Source of the DNA: Lunularia cruciata
Lineage: Eukaryota > Streptophyta > Marchantiopsida > Lunulariales > Lunulariaceae
Assembly: GCA_948567375.1 (NCBI GenBank)
Contig: OX419755.1
Coordinates: 41,793,001 to 41,857,000 of the forward strand
Direction of reading: 5' to 3'
DNA: 64,000 nt
The position numbers and the translations under genes were made by a program. Within the stretch, counting starts at the first letter, position 1. The number at the start of each line of letters is the position of its first letter. The notes below the pieces were generated by a model. The model worked only from the letters and a program-made list of their open reading frames with translations, was not told the DNA's origin and searched no databases. Shown here one piece after another: positions 22,149 through 34,989 of this stretch.

Positions 22149-22849
22149 CTTATTCTCTACTTTGTCAGCCTTATTAACTACGTCACTAAACTCCATATTG
22201 TTACACATACCATGCCACAAATGATGACTTTGGAGTAAGCTATATATACAATTTACTCCATAATGTCCTAGCTCTGATGAACATGTCATACTAATTGTGG
22301 TCTTTGTGATGGAAGTGGCACTACTTGCACACTACTATCCTCCCATACACAAAAAAATGTTTTCTCTCCTATCTAAACCACTTAGCATGTTCTTTAGCAA
22401 GCTAAAGAACATGGTCTCTCTCCTTAGCACCAATTGTGCCACTCACAACATTAATGCAAAGTTAATCCATCATTAAGATATCATCATGAATATCTTGTTG
22501 ACATGTACTAATATCTCCACTCTTTGGATTGTGACCTCAACAACTCCTCGTATAAGTGTTGAGAGAGATACCACCAAGGTCTAAGAAAATATACATAGAA
22601 AGGTAGATGCATGTCAACTTGGCACTATCTCTTCATCTGTCTCACAATGCCAACATGCTCCAATTTGATACTATTGGCTAGGACATGGGTTTCTACTCAA
22701 CCCATTTGCATCATGATTCACCATTCCAAGTCTGTGAATAACCATGAAATCATACTCCTATAAAATCCTTGATTTTATAAAAGTATGATTTCATGTGGTT
22801 GATGATTAGTATGATTTCAGTGGTTGATGATTAGTGATGAGAGTGAAGG

Positions 22850-24140
22850 GCTTACCAAATAGGTAACACCGGAAATTTGCTACTACCCATAGTACTACCA
22901 AACACTTTCCCTCATATGAACTATACTTAACCTATAAATTTTTGAGTGACTAGCATATGCCACCATAAACTCCTTCTCCTCATCATCTTGTTGGATGAGC
23001 ACTACTCTAAGCCCCAATGTACTCCCATCAATATGCACCTTAAATGATCATTCTTTGATTGGTCTCCTAAGATAGAGGCAGATGTCAACCTCTCCTTGAG
23101 CTTTATAAAAGATCTGTCTTGCTCATCTTTCCAACACCACTTTTGTGTAAGCTTAGTCAACTTTGTCAAGGCCTTGGCAATGGAACTAAATCCTCTAATG
23201 TATTGATGATAGAAGTTTGCCAACCAAGGAATGCTTGCACTCTGCTCACATCCATAATAGCCTCTACATTGGTCTATTGAGCACCAAGTGATCCAGGGTA
23301 GATAGTGTGACCCAAATACTCAACATGCTTATGGAAGAATCTACACCTCCCAAGATGTAATTTGAGTCCATGAGATCTCAATGTCTCAAACACCTCCAAT
23401 AAATGTCTTTCATGCTCCTCCACAATAGTGCTATAGACCAAAATGTCATCAATATAATACCAAGCAAAACCCAATCCTACTAGGATCTTGTCCATGACCC
23501 TTTAGAACTTGGCATAAGCATTCTTTAACCCAAATAGTAAAAACATCCACTAATATTATATATCTTAATTGTGAGAATCAATTGCCCAAAAAACTTATTG
23601 GACTTGTCTTCATCCCTAATTGACAATTGATTGTATCTTGCTCAAAGATCCACAGTGCTGAAGACCTTTGCATTCTCAATTGCATCAAAGATCTCATTTG
23701 CATGCCCAATTGCATCAAAGATCTCATTTGGTGTAGATATGGCATCCCAATCAACACTAGTATGTCTATTGATGGGCCAGTAATCTCCACACATCTACCT
23801 ATGCGTATACTTGCCATGCATATTGTTCTTGGATGACATCATTATAACTAAAGTATACTCTCTATGTGAAATCTCCACCAAACCAATCTCAAAAAGTCTC
23901 TACTCAAGCTCTGAATCAATGCTCTCTCCATGTCACTATATCTATAGGGATGCCAAAAAAAATGTATCATTAGTAAGCTCAATTTAAATACCAAGTCCTT
24001 TTAGAGCATCTAAATCCTTCATATTAAAGGCAAAAAAATTTGTGTAGCTCCTCAAGAACCTCCATACTCTCCATCTTTCCCCTCTTGTAAGCTTGGGTCC
24101 AATATATGGCTTCAAAGTATCCTTTGTAGCTAATGTAGGA
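22850..24140 (-). pseudogene. reverse transcriptase/RNase H relic of copy A
   Basis: The 23274-23495 frame reads FAWYYIDDILVYS, with the YxDD motif, and HGLKLHLGRCRFFHKHVEYLGH. The 23002-23223 frame continues with the post-RT connection (FYHQYIRGFSSIAKALTKLT). Both match copy B. The frame is lost between blocks, and the N-terminal RT portion (23578-24140) is heavily mutated. Confidence 0.8.
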
Positions 24141-26400
24141 TTGGAAGATGCACTAATTGGCTACTACATTGGGCCCTTGGGAGTAGTGATGTCATGCCTT
24201 CAATCATTAGAGTCCACAATCTCAATGTAGAAAACTCCCTTTGCTTTAGCTACAAGCTCCATATGTCCTCTAGCTACATCTCAAGTAAACCACTCTCCCT
24301 AGTAGCCACTTGCTATGTCCCAAGAATACCCTTCCTACTTGGTCTATTGCCCCCATCATGTGCCTAAATCATCTCTATAGGCACAAAGCTCACAAGTGTC
24401 ATAGTGGTGATGCTTATCAAGCACATCTTATGTTGCTCTACCAAGCCAAGGCTCACAATCCAAGTCAAAAAATTAAGGTTCATAGCCTGACCTAACACTT
24501 GATGCTTGGATGCTTGACACTACTATAACAACAATAATATTGCTGTAAAACCCATCATTTGATCCCTCTCATCAATTTTGGGTTCCACCAACTATTTCAA
24601 CTATGAGTCCTAAACAAGTCCAAGACCTCTCTCTCAAAAAAATAAGAGCTTAGGAAACTCATAAGTGTGGTTAAAGTAGCTCTGGGCTATCCAACAAGGT
24701 TCACCACTACTATAGGTGACCTATCAGCCACTATCACCATCTAAAATTGGTGCCCAACATCCATAATGTCATCAACAATAAGGTGGTCTAATTGTTGAAT
24801 CCTATCATAAGCACATTGTAGAATCTCTCTAAGTAAGAGGTTCATCTACCAAGGATGAAGATAATGAGCCCATGATCCCAGTCTACTTTCATCCAAAAAC
24901 ATGGTAGGTTCCATCCAAGAATGGACATGATGTATACTAGCTACCCATGTACAAAGAATCACCCATCAAAGGGATGTTTTCCAATATGTAGGTTGGAGAA
25001 TTGGATTGATGAACTTGGAGATGTTGTAGTATATGTAACATCTCCCAAAATACACCAAAACAAGGATCTTATAGGCATTGATCTTGGCCAATGCAGGTAT
25101 GTACCTTCCATGGCCATCCAAAAATCACCAAATAGGACCATGTCTTTCCAAATCCTGCAACTCCAACAAGGAAATGTTTAATAGTAAGGTCTTTTTGTAA
25201 CCCATGACTATTGACATTGGTAATAACTTAGGATATTGATAGGCCAAGTGTGCCACATGATGTAGAGACTCTTGCCTAAAAATCTTATCTCTCTCTAAAT
25301 ACAAGTACCTCTATACTTGTATACTCGCCTGGAATACTATAGCAATGCTAATCCCACCAAATAACTCCAATAGATATACTCTCTCTATTGGATATTGCCA
25401 AACAATGAGTGTGGTATCCAAAGGTGACAAGGTAATAAACTCTGGAGGGTCATCCTCACATTGGTCTCCTAGTGGTACAAAGGCTTCACTCCAAACCTAT
25501 TGCACCAATTGATCCATATTGCTCCTCAAAACTCCACAATGGAATATCTAAGGTAGATAGAATGATCACACTTGTACTCCAAATTTGAGTGATCTCCTCT
25601 AGTATTAGAGTATTTTCTACATGAGCATTATCTTCCAATAAGTCACCAAGCAAAGTAACAAAACCACTAAAAGCTGAAATTGATGCCATTGTCCTTGACT
25701 ATAGTGAGTGAAGACTACTACTACTAAAGCGTACTAATACATGACATGCCCATCCCTCACTTAATTGCCAACTTTCTCTATAGGAGGCTATCTCCTTCCA
25801 ATAGTCAATACTAAAACCCTTGGAGTAGAGCACTACTCTACCAACTAGCACATCATATGACTCTGCTATTATCATAATGGCCTAAGCTCTCACCTTAGAG
25901 CTATCAATAGGATGATTGGGCTGAATCTAGACAATGAGCTCTCACATGTGATGTATTATGTAGAACCACCCTCTAGAGATGTTTGGATCTGGAATGGACA
26001 CCTCTCCACATTGGTCTTCCAGAGCTCAAGATCAACAATTATAGCGCTCCTCAACATAAGAGGCTGCACACCAAAGTCTAATAAGACCCTCTGTGAGGTA
26101 TAGACCTTCCTTGAAGGTCCCACCAAATGGAAAATCCACTTTTGGTTATCCAATAAGACAACTCCAAATGTAAATTGCGCTTGCTCAAAAGTAGGTCTAG
26201 TTGGTAACTCCTCCAACCTAACTATTGTTGCTTGCCATAAACCACTACTCATTGAGTGGATCCCATGCTCCTCAACCAAGTTAGCTCCACTATCAACCAC
26301 CTCTACTCTAGAAGCAAGAACCACATTATCCCTACTCTCACAAAGTATGGTAGCCAATTGGGACATTGGAGTTAGGTCAACTCACAATGTAAACATGTCA
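24140..26400 (-). pseudogene. protease and protease-RT linker relic of copy A
   Basis: The 25956-26366 frame holds an aspartic-protease loop, LLDFGVQPLML. Its second half, a long linker whose copy-B version contains VGRAVLYPMGFSIDYWEE, is scattered over frames down to 24140. Colinear with B 55480-57860. The unusual length between protease loop and RT is a trait of this family as seen in both copies. Confidence 0.65.
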
Positions 26401-28400
26401 TTAGTTAAGAACAAAGGAAGTGCATAATCAACTAAGCCACCCCAACATCATGCTCAAATCAATTTGTGTAGTAGTAGGTAGTTGACTAGCATCTAGTACA
26501 TCATACATTCCATCACCACCTACCACATCTGCATTAGAATGTCTGGGAGCCATGGATGTTGTCTGTAGTGCCTTAGAGAGTGTGAAAGATTAAGGAAGTC
26601 TAAAATTTATACCAGCCTCTCCTCTTTGTGGGTCCAACTCTATTGATGCTCTTCTAAGTTTTATAGCACATAAAACACTCCTATTCACTATGATATATAC
26701 ATCTACCTATGTTGCATTACACATAAAGTCCAAGATGTCTCTATCACTAACATAACAGGTGGAGTCTTCAACACCTAAATTTTATCTCCTCTAAGCTATG
26801 GTCATGTTAGCCAATCTTTGCTCCAATTGCTCAATCTGAGTAGTTAGGCTATATCAAAAGCAAGAGTAGGTACTACATCCCTACTAGGTGTGGATTCTCT
26901 ATCACCACCCTTACCACCCTGTCCTCCATGAATTTGAGCACCTCTACCACCTACTATAACAGCCCTATCACTTTGTAACTTTGGGTGAAGGTCAAAGCAT
27001 TAATCACTAGTGTGACAAAATCTATGGCATCACATTATCTTTATGTTGGCTATGATTCACCAGAGATATCATATCTATTGCCATAAGTGCACTCTCTCTT
27101 GTGGTGAAGTTCCCTACAAGTCCAACAAGAAACACAACACACTCATTGGCTAATGTTGACCCAAAAATGAAGGTAAAGGTCTAGCTGCACTAGGCCTTCC
27201 ACTCGCTCTATAAGATCTAGGCTATCCATTCTATCCTCAAAAGCCAACATAGTGTGGTGCACTCTATTACACTCTTGAAGAATTAACAATTGTGGATGAG
27301 GTCTCCCTACCAAATCTAGATGTCACCACTCTCTCCTCTACCATATTGAGTTTAATGTGCAAAACCAAATAAAGACCATCACCAAAGTAGGTGAAGTAGC
27401 CTAAAACAACATAACATCATATGCTCTACATTACGACTACTTATCCAAGATCCCATACCAAAATTGGACTACTTAAGCTTTAGTAACTCTCCTAAGTGAA
27501 ACTAATCAATTGTCTCATACAAGTGTATACCTTGTGTAGGCTCTCTCCAGCCTTCCTTAGAACTCATGCAAGCTCCTTATCTTGTTAGTCCACACTCCCT
27601 GGTAGTTCTACCTCAAACATTAGAAGAGCTCCACTATGGAGTTAAACCTTGGTATTGCACCACCTCATATAGCAAAACCTCCATGTATAATAGCATCACC
27701 TCCAACTAGTGCACCTCAACTATATACACCAATACTACTAGAGCTAAAAATTGTGGGGTACTATATCAAAATGATCTACCCCTAGCAACCAAGCCTGAAG
27801 TGATGGATATGTAGCTTGAAGACCAATACTATCTCTACAGCTCAATCTCCTCCAAGTGAGCTCTCTTATACTCATGATATTCATCCATTAGTGGACCCTC
27901 CAAGTGTTGAAACGACACTTCCCATACCATGAAGAGTGTGAGCAAAGTTGAGTGCGTATCTATTACAGATCACACCAACTATCAAATTCTTAGATGAAGT
28001 CATCCAACTCAATGGTACCCATTGTACCAAAGTAGAGCTTGGGGTCTTTGGAGACCCCATAATCTCATCCACGTCTCACAACAACAATATGAATACACTA
28101 GGTGCATTCTCAATTGAATCAACTCTTATATCAAACTCCAAATCAGAGTCAATTTCCCCTTTTTGGGACCTAAAATACTAGTTGATACTAAGTGCCACTC
28201 TATGTAAACCCATTGCGTACTATAGTGATATCTCCTTTGGAATCTCCAACAAACTTTGTTGTGACAATGTTATTCAAATAGAAACAACAACTACCATAAG
28301 TACTCCACAAAGATCACCACCAAATGTCAACACAAAAATCCACCACCAACTGAACACCACTCACTAATGTAGCTCTAACTACAACAACTACACTAGGAGA
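26400..28400 (-). pseudogene. gag: gag relic of copy A
   Basis: Matches B 57900-59093 in order (for example the tract corresponding to 58180-58330) and extends beyond the point where B is cut. It has many stops and no long frame. The zinc-knuckle segment is near 27000-27050 but too decayed to score. Confidence 0.5.
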
Positions 28401-29784
28401 AATGACTACATGTAACTTTCCATCACAACACACACTCTCACAATGTTTAGGTCATCACTTCTTGCCTTACCAAAGAGAAACATAGATAGTTTGATTGCTC
28501 TTCACTCCATCCTCACTACCAAGAGCACACCAAAGCACCAACACTCTAAAGTCAAGGCATCTCATACAAATATGGTGCACAAATAGGAGGTAGAGAATAG
28601 AAGAGGTCCAATCACAAGGAGTCTAAACAAAATCCTCCATCTCATAAATTAACACTGGATCAATTCTACCACCATTTGGCATTTGATATAATAGGAGTGT
28701 CTACCTACTCGTAAGCTACCAAAATCACCAAAGATGGGATCAAATTGCATCTCTTAGCCAAAGCTACATGTGTTTAGGTATCAATCAACCAATCACTGAG
28801 ACAACAAGTGAAGGTGGTCTAGTTGGCTAGGGCACTAAAGATTTGGGGTTCAAACACTATTGCATAATCTAGAAGAGTGTACAAATTTTGCTAAATAATG
28901 ACCAAAAACTATCAAAAATTTATCTAAATTGGCTAGCTTCATGCAAACAAGTTGGCTTGTTGGCACTTTTAGACTTTCATAGCTTTTCTAGCCCACCTCC
29001 ATATGCCTTGAAGCTTTTAAATGCTAAATGTAGCTAAATGAGACATTTCTTCTTAATAATTCTTTCCAAGTCTGGTCAATTTCTACCAACTTGAGCACTA
29101 GCTAGGGCAATTCAAGTAACCTCCAACTTTGGACAACCTCTACCAAGTTGAACTCTAAATCTAGCCAACCTTTTCTAATTTGATATACCTCCTCTATAGT
29201 TGGTTGACTGCCAAATCCTCTGCTACCTGTCAACTCAAATTCAAACCCTCTCCAAATCTGGTCAAGCTTCACCAACTCAAGCACTAGCTAGGGCAATTTG
29301 AGCAACCTCCAACTCTAGACAACCTCTGCTGACTCAACCTCAAAATTTGGCCAACCTTTGCCAGTTTGATGCACCTCATCTACAATTGGTTGATTGCAAA
29401 ATCCTTTGTTAACTATCTACTCAAGCTAAATTGAGAGGATGGGATCTCCAAATCCCTAATTTGAGAGGATGAGTTCTCAAATCCACCGCCAATTTTTCAC
29501 TTCGGGCTCAATTCCTACCAAATTGCCCTTGATTTCACCTCATTTAGCTCAAATTAAACAACAATTATCTCAAATTGACTCAACTCTCAAAAATATACCA
29601 AGCACTTTTGCACACCATTTGCACCATTGCCAAATCTACATAAACTTAAATAGGGATTTTGCACAGAATCACGCTCAAGAAAATCTAAGACCATGGTCAA
29701 CCACGCTTGGAGACACCACCAATGCACTCCATTCATGAATTTGATTTCTCCTTGAATATGATTTCTCACTTCTATGATGTAATA
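28400..29784 (-). other. probable 5' leader of copy A, no gene seen
   Basis: Lies between gag relics and the LTR-type segment. 29040-29480 contains two diverged copies of a roughly 240-bp stretch (tctggtcaa..ctaccaactt.gagcactagctagggcaatt at about 29073 and 29258), a local tandem duplication. Open frames are short. Confidence 0.4.
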
Positions 29785-30235
29785 AGTTCATTCTTCCACT
29801 TGAATCACATTCAAATTAGATCTATATTTGATCCTTCACCCAACAATTTACCAACAATCAAACACTGATTACAATCAAGCCACACCCACTCTAGCTAAGA
29901 GACTCTAGGGGACGCTTGCCGGTCTTTTTCCACCATAACCAAGAACTTGAAAGCTCAACATCAAAGAAGTGAGCTCTCTAGAGCTACATTTTGTAGGTAT
30001 ACTCTTCTACTTGACCTAGATCTCCAAATAGCACCATTGATGGCACACTCAATGATGCAAATGATGCAAGTGTTAGTGGATCCCACCATGTGATTAGTAC
30101 CCTAAGATGAAATCAAACCACAAAAAGTAGTCCATGAGTACTTACTAAAATACCTATGATAGCCAACATTACTACTCCAACATCCAAGTAAACTAGCTTT
30201 GACATTACAAACATTGTGACATAACGACCATGTCT
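29785..30235 (-). repeat. U segment of the family-2 LTR (5' side of copy A)
   Basis: Colinear with 18040-18470 and 47839-48291 (gccacacccactctagctaagagactc; gaagtgagctctctagagct; aactagctttg). The R segments found on both sides of U in the other two places are absent here, so this LTR is truncated or marks the true LTR limits. Confidence 0.7.
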
Positions 30236-30240
30236 TGCAA

Positions 30241-30608
30241 AGCTGTGTAGTGAGCTATGGCAAATAAAGACCCTCACAATGGATCTCCTTGGCGTGTATC
30301 CTCTATAGATGCTAAATAAGAGAACTCTCTTGTGGTAGTATGGTGGCTATGGAACAACAATGTCTCAATGCCATAGAAATTGTGCACAAAAGGAATCAAA
30401 GATAGGTTTTGCTTCCCTATAGAATGAAGAGCTCAAAACAATATTGGAAGCAAAATGGTATTGAAGGCAATTGAGACATCCACTTGGACAACCACCCAAT
30501 CAAATGGAGGTCCAAGGCTACTACATACGGATGAGGAGACAAGAAAGATGAATATGAGTGGCAAAACTAGAGGCAAATAGTGCATGACACTAGATGCAAG
30601 AAGACATA
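30241..30608. other. no gene seen
   Basis: A short unassigned stretch between copy A and the chromovirus; it is the flank into which the chromovirus is set. Confidence 0.4.
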
Positions 30609-31189
30609 TGTAATACCCTTATTTAGACATATTATTTAGAGGTGAAATTTGGCTCGGTAATATCTAGAAGGATGTTAAATATGATTAACTAAGTAGATTA
30701 GATAGAGGTGTTGCCAAAAGAATGCTTCCACTAATAGAGTAGAAGTCAAAAATACTTTGAAAACTTTAGAGCCAATTTCAAAGGCCTGAATAGAGGAATT
30801 AGGCCTTGAAAATGAAATGAGTATTCCTCCTTTGGGAAAAGGGCTTGGTTTCTCCTCCATTTCTTGTCTTATTGAGAGCTTTCCAATGGATCTCACCCAT
30901 GCAATTCTGAGCTCCTTGCAAGAAGATTCAATAAAGATTCTTTTCAATGAAACTTGTTTGACTAACCAGATAGAACAAGAACCAACATGTCACCAATCCA
31001 TACAACTAATCTAAGGGTGGAACTTGTTGACATGTCACCAATCCCTATATCTGATCCAAGGGTGGAACTTCCTTTGAGGGAATCCTCTTTGTTATATAAT
31101 AAAGACAAGGTACTCCTTTGGGGCATCAAAGTATTGAGTGTGAAACTTTGTGTTTCTCTTGAAGGTTCTCTTATCCTTGGAAGATTACG
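30609..31189 (+). repeat. 5' LTR of the chromovirus
   Basis: Starts TGTAATACCC and ends gattacg (CA decayed to CG). It is colinear with 36301-36897. It holds the shared ctctttgttatataataaagacaagg leader, a probable TATA/polyadenylation zone. Confidence 0.88.
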
Positions 31190-31190
31190 A

Positions 31191-31203
31191 TGGTATAGAA
31201 GCT
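31191..31203 (+). other. decayed initiator-Met primer-binding site
   Basis: TGGTATAGAAGCT corresponds to TGGTATCAGAGC with small changes and lies one base after the LTR end. Confidence 0.75.
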
Positions 31204-31399
31204 TGGGTTTTAATGCAAGAGAGTGGATCATCCCTCATGAAAGAACATGGGCTATTGAGACTAAGTAGTTTTGAGGGGAGAAACTATAGTGCAATCAATA
31301 GATAAGGAGTGTTTTAGAGAGAGGATGAGATAAAGGCTCTTAGACAAAAATTTCATGCATCCTACTTTCTATTCTTGAATCCATTCCATATCAAGATTA

Positions 31400-32860
31400 T
31401 GTACATATAATGTGAGCAAGTGAGAGTATATCTTGTTTGTTATTTTGGAGCAAAGTTCATGGATATAATGATGAATTCACCAAACCTAACAATTCTACTT
31501 GTGATGATATACAATAGAGAGTGAGATTTGACAATTTACATCCTCTTATGATGCAATGGAACTCAATGTACCCAAATCCTCTCCCTTTCAACACTCAAGT
31601 AGAAATTTTTTATGTGGTTAGACCAAAAGTGATGTTTAGAGATTTTGTAGTACGCAATTTTAGTGAAGAATATTATCAACAAAGGATAGACTCTAAAGTC
31701 CTAATGGTAGTCCTAATATTTTGAGCCCTCTCATGAGTAATCATATTAACTCTCTATTGAAGTAAGAAGTAGTGATTGAATATTTTTTGTGTGTAAGAAT
31801 CATAGATCTATTGCAAGTTTTGATACAAGGAACATAGGGGATGTTGCATGAGTTTTTGGAGATCAAGATGACCATGGAGGCATTGCAAAGTCAAGTATGT
31901 ATGTTTAGGAATGATAAGGCAATTCAAGAAGGAAGACCATCCCAAACCCTAGTACCAATGACCAAAGTACTTGGAGAGTCACTTATGCTAATGACACCAA
32001 CCTAGATAAAAATGAAGCCACATTGTTAATACGGATGAAGGCAACATGCAACATTAAGCCTTACAAGGGAGAAAGTTCCTTGAGAGTAGTGGAAAATTGG
32101 ATTTCAAGAATAAATTGATACTTTTGATTATTTTTAATTGAGATCATTGATCATTTGGTAGGTGTGTTTTGCATGTAGGTACTTGACCAATAAAGCACTC
32201 ACATGGTATGATGCTTGTGAATGATCAATGTTGGCAAAAGGAAGAGAGATCACTTGGACAACAATGTAGGATGGGTTGCTAAAGAATTTTCAATCCGTGG
32301 ATTTTGTGTAGATGGCCCAAACCTAACTATAGGAGTTGAAGCAAAAGAACAACATACAAGAGTATGTGTTTCTTGATCTACAAGCTACAATAATTGATAT
32401 GAGTCCAATAAAAGCTCTAGATAATTTCAAACAAGGGTTAAAATTTGCCAAAAGTAATGGTACAAAACCTTCACACTATTTTTGAAGCCATTGCTTGTGC
32501 TTAGACAATAGCAAGAGTGCTTGGAGGAGGTGAAGGAGTAGTCACGACTCAACATTATTGGGTTGAAACACCACTCTTTGGGTAACCTTTGGTTCCAAGA
32601 TTGAGGAGCACACCTTGTCAAAGGAGAACAAGGACGGGTCAAAGAAAGAAGAGATGGAGTCCTACAAGGAGAAGGGACTTGAGTAGAGCAATGTTGTTAC
32701 TACAATTGTGATTGAGTTGAGCACATAGCCATCAATTGTTGTGCTTAACTTCCTAGAGATCCTTGGCCTCCATATAGGTGATCTTTGAACAACATGGAGG
32801 GAAAACTTGAAGAGGAGGATGCATAAATCACATTGGAAATCAAAGATTGCCAATAAATGT
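31400..32860 (+). pseudogene. gag: gag of the chromovirus
   Basis: The 31521-31724 frame (NPLPFNTQVEIFYVVRPKVMF) matches the minus-strand fragment at 19475-19657, so it is a conserved early gag region. Later blocks correspond to the gag body (ltnkaltWYDAC-like at about 32180-32220). A Cys/His cluster near 32688-32737 (CYYNCD..VEHIAINC) is a decayed zinc knuckle containing a stop. Frames change repeatedly. Confidence 0.65.
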
Positions 32861-32951
32861 ACCTTATAACCTTACTAGCTCAATAGAGAAGAGAAAAAGC
32901 AGGGGAAGGAAGAGGACAAGTGCGTAAAGGTTAAGGCAAACAAAATCATAA

Positions 32952-33218
32952 TTGATCATTGTGAATGAAGTCCTAGAAGGCAATCAAGTGAGAGTATTTA
33001 TAGAACTTGGAGCAATAAAGAATTTCTTGTCTTGCTCTATTGCAATAAGGTTGGAGATGGATCTAGAGAAGGATGAGAATGAAGAAGTAGATTTACTTAA
33101 TGGTGAAAGAGAGAGTATTGAGTTGTTATTTAGAAAGGTAGTACTCTCTATAGGAGAGTATCAAGAAGCAATTGAGTGGCAAGTGTCAAGAGAGATTGAA
33201 TGGAGAGTGATATCGTAA
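32952..33218 (+). pseudogene. aspartic protease of the chromovirus, active site changed
   Basis: FIELGAIKNFLSCSIAIRL occupies the place of the family loop with D-S-G-A. The catalytic Asp is Glu here and the frame ends early at 33218. In an intact element this domain processes Gag-Pol. Confidence 0.7.
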
Positions 33219-33457
33219 GCTTGTTATGATGAAATCTTAGGCATACCATAGATGGAGCATTACAACCCCACAATCAGTTGGAGAAAGTAGTTAGAACTTG
33301 CCAATGGAATATTATTGGGATTAAAGAAAGATCACATAGGCAAGAATTGCCTCTCTATGTTTTAAAGACATCAACTATTTGTAAGACATATAGATGTTTC
33401 ATAGGTTTAATAAGAGAAGTCTAGAGTGCACAACTTGATAGATAAATTCTTGAGAAA

Positions 33458-34700
33458 TTGAAAGATGTAGTCAATGAGTTTCAAGATGTCCTCTTGGATG
33501 ACCTGCCCTTAGGAGTACCACCAAAAAGGAGAGTAGATCATAAAATTGAGATACTTCCTAGAACGATACCTCCTTGTAAGGCCTCATATCAACTATCATC
33601 TCATGAGTTGGAGGAGTATTTAAGGCTCAAATCAAGGATATGTTGCAAAAAGGGTTTATCCAACCTAGAGTATCACCATATGGAGCTCCTAACTTGTTTG
33701 TGAAGAAGAAGGATGGTACAATGCACATGTGCATTGACTACTAGGGCCTAAATCAACAAACGGTGAAGAACAAATATCCCTTACCTCGCATGGATGACCT
33801 ACTTGATCAACTCAATGGGGCAAAAAACTTCACCAAACTTGATTTGTAGAGTAGTTACAACCAAATTAGGAATGTAGAGGAAGACATACACAAAATAACC
33901 TTTTGAACAAGGTATGGTCACTTTGAGTACTTAGTGAAATTTTTTAACCTCAACAACATACCAACTATGTTCATGAGTTTGATGAATGATATATTTTATC
34001 CATACTTGGGATAAATATATTGTCATTGACATCTTAATCTATAGCAAGATAATGATGGAGCACAAGCAACATTTACAAGAAGTCCTCCAGATTCTATGAT
34101 AAAATCAATTGTATGCCAATATCTCAAAGTGCAAGTTTTGCAAGTTTGAAGTAGACCACTTGAGGCATATGGTAAGTGCAAAAACTATCCAAGTGTTAAT
34201 AGATAAAATAGAGGTCACTAAAAATGGGGTGCTTTAAAATATCAAATTCAATTTAAGAGTTTCTTGGGATTGATTGGGTTCTATCATCAATTTTTCAAGG
34301 ACTTCCCCAAGGTCACACAACCTCTAACAACCCTTCTTGGCAAGAGGAAGAAGTGGATGCAAGGAACTATAAAGAATTGGCCTTTTAGGAATTGGAAGAT
34401 GCATTACTACATACACCAATCTTGAAATGATACAACCCAAAACATCCCATCAAGTTGGCTACAAATGCATCAAGCGTAGCAATAGGAGCAATCCTACAAC
34501 AAGAATGACATGAAGGATGGCACCCAATTGCATATTTCTCTCAAAGTTATTATTGGAAAAATGAAAATATCACACCACCAAACAAAAGAGTTTGCCATTG
34601 TCCTTGCAAAAAAGTATTGGAAACACTATCTTGGCAAGAAGGCATTTGTAGTAGAGATAGACCATAAACTTCTAGTCTACCTCAAGAAATAGAAAGATCT
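33458..34700 (+). pseudogene. pol: reverse transcriptase and RNase H of the chromovirus
   Basis: Recognisable in sequence order: DHKIEILPRTIPPCKASYQL (33530), [15 protein letters not shown] (33699), [18 protein letters not shown] (33773) and FTKLDL (33830). A region where the YxDD site should be is frameshifted, followed by FLGLIGFYHQFFKDF (34261) and, in RNase H, FAIVLAKKYWKHYL (34590) with DHKLLVYL. Stops interrupt nearly every block. Confidence 0.8.
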
Positions 34701-34989
34701 ATCTTTTTGATAGATTTGGTGGGCAGAGTGGAGACAATAGTTCAACATGACAATCACATATATGGAATGCACAAAGCAACTTGCAAATGCATTCACCTAA
34801 ATACTTATGGTAAACAATCTAGTGGTAGAGGTCAAGATGAACCCAAAATTATGGCCAAGGATTCTTGTTGCTACAAAAACTAACCCACAAATTGTAGGAG
34901 CTTGTTCATCCAAAAACATCACCAATACCCAAGGATTCACCTTTATGATGGCAAGTTATGGATCCCAGAGGTATAAACATAAGAACCAC

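Larger units (their letters stand above)
20908..22205 (-). mobile_element. small LTR-like insertion (494 bp without its own guest) with heat-shock-like motifs
   Basis: The ends are TGTAAAAG (20908) and TTGTTACA (22205). The flanks are catat (20903-20907) and catac (22206-22210), a five-base target duplication with one change. The join restores the reading seen in copy B (gcataccRtgcca). Without the nested 799-bp LTR and its duplication, about 494 bp remain, the size of a solo LTR. On the minus strand a TATAAATA box and an upstream array of GAA/TTC motifs are seen. It is not obviously related to the other LTRs here. It could also be a non-autonomous element with TG/CA ends. Confidence 0.7.
20758..22850 (-). 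pseudogene. integrase relic of gypsy copy A, split by an insertion
   Basis: 20758-20907 and 22211-22850 are colinear with copy B 53365-54000; phrases such as aacataccaatgatgtctcatagtcaaca are shared. The break at 20907/22206 falls just before the segment that in B encodes the zinc-finger part of integrase. The rest of the enzyme toward its C-terminus is missing at the chromovirus junction. No usable frame remains. Confidence 0.7.
17928..30235 (-). mobile_element. Ty3/gypsy family-2 copy A, minus strand, invaded and rearranged
   Basis: Integrase, RT/RNase H, protease and gag relics run from low to high coordinate on the minus strand. They match copy B (47700-59093) block by block. LTR-type sequence bounds both sides: 17928-19003 and 29785-30235. 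Two insertions lie inside: a chromovirus fragment at 19004-20757 and an LTR-like element at 20908-22205. Compared with B, the C-terminal part of integrase is missing at the chromovirus junction. The copy is more decayed than B, with frequent stops. Confidence 0.75.
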
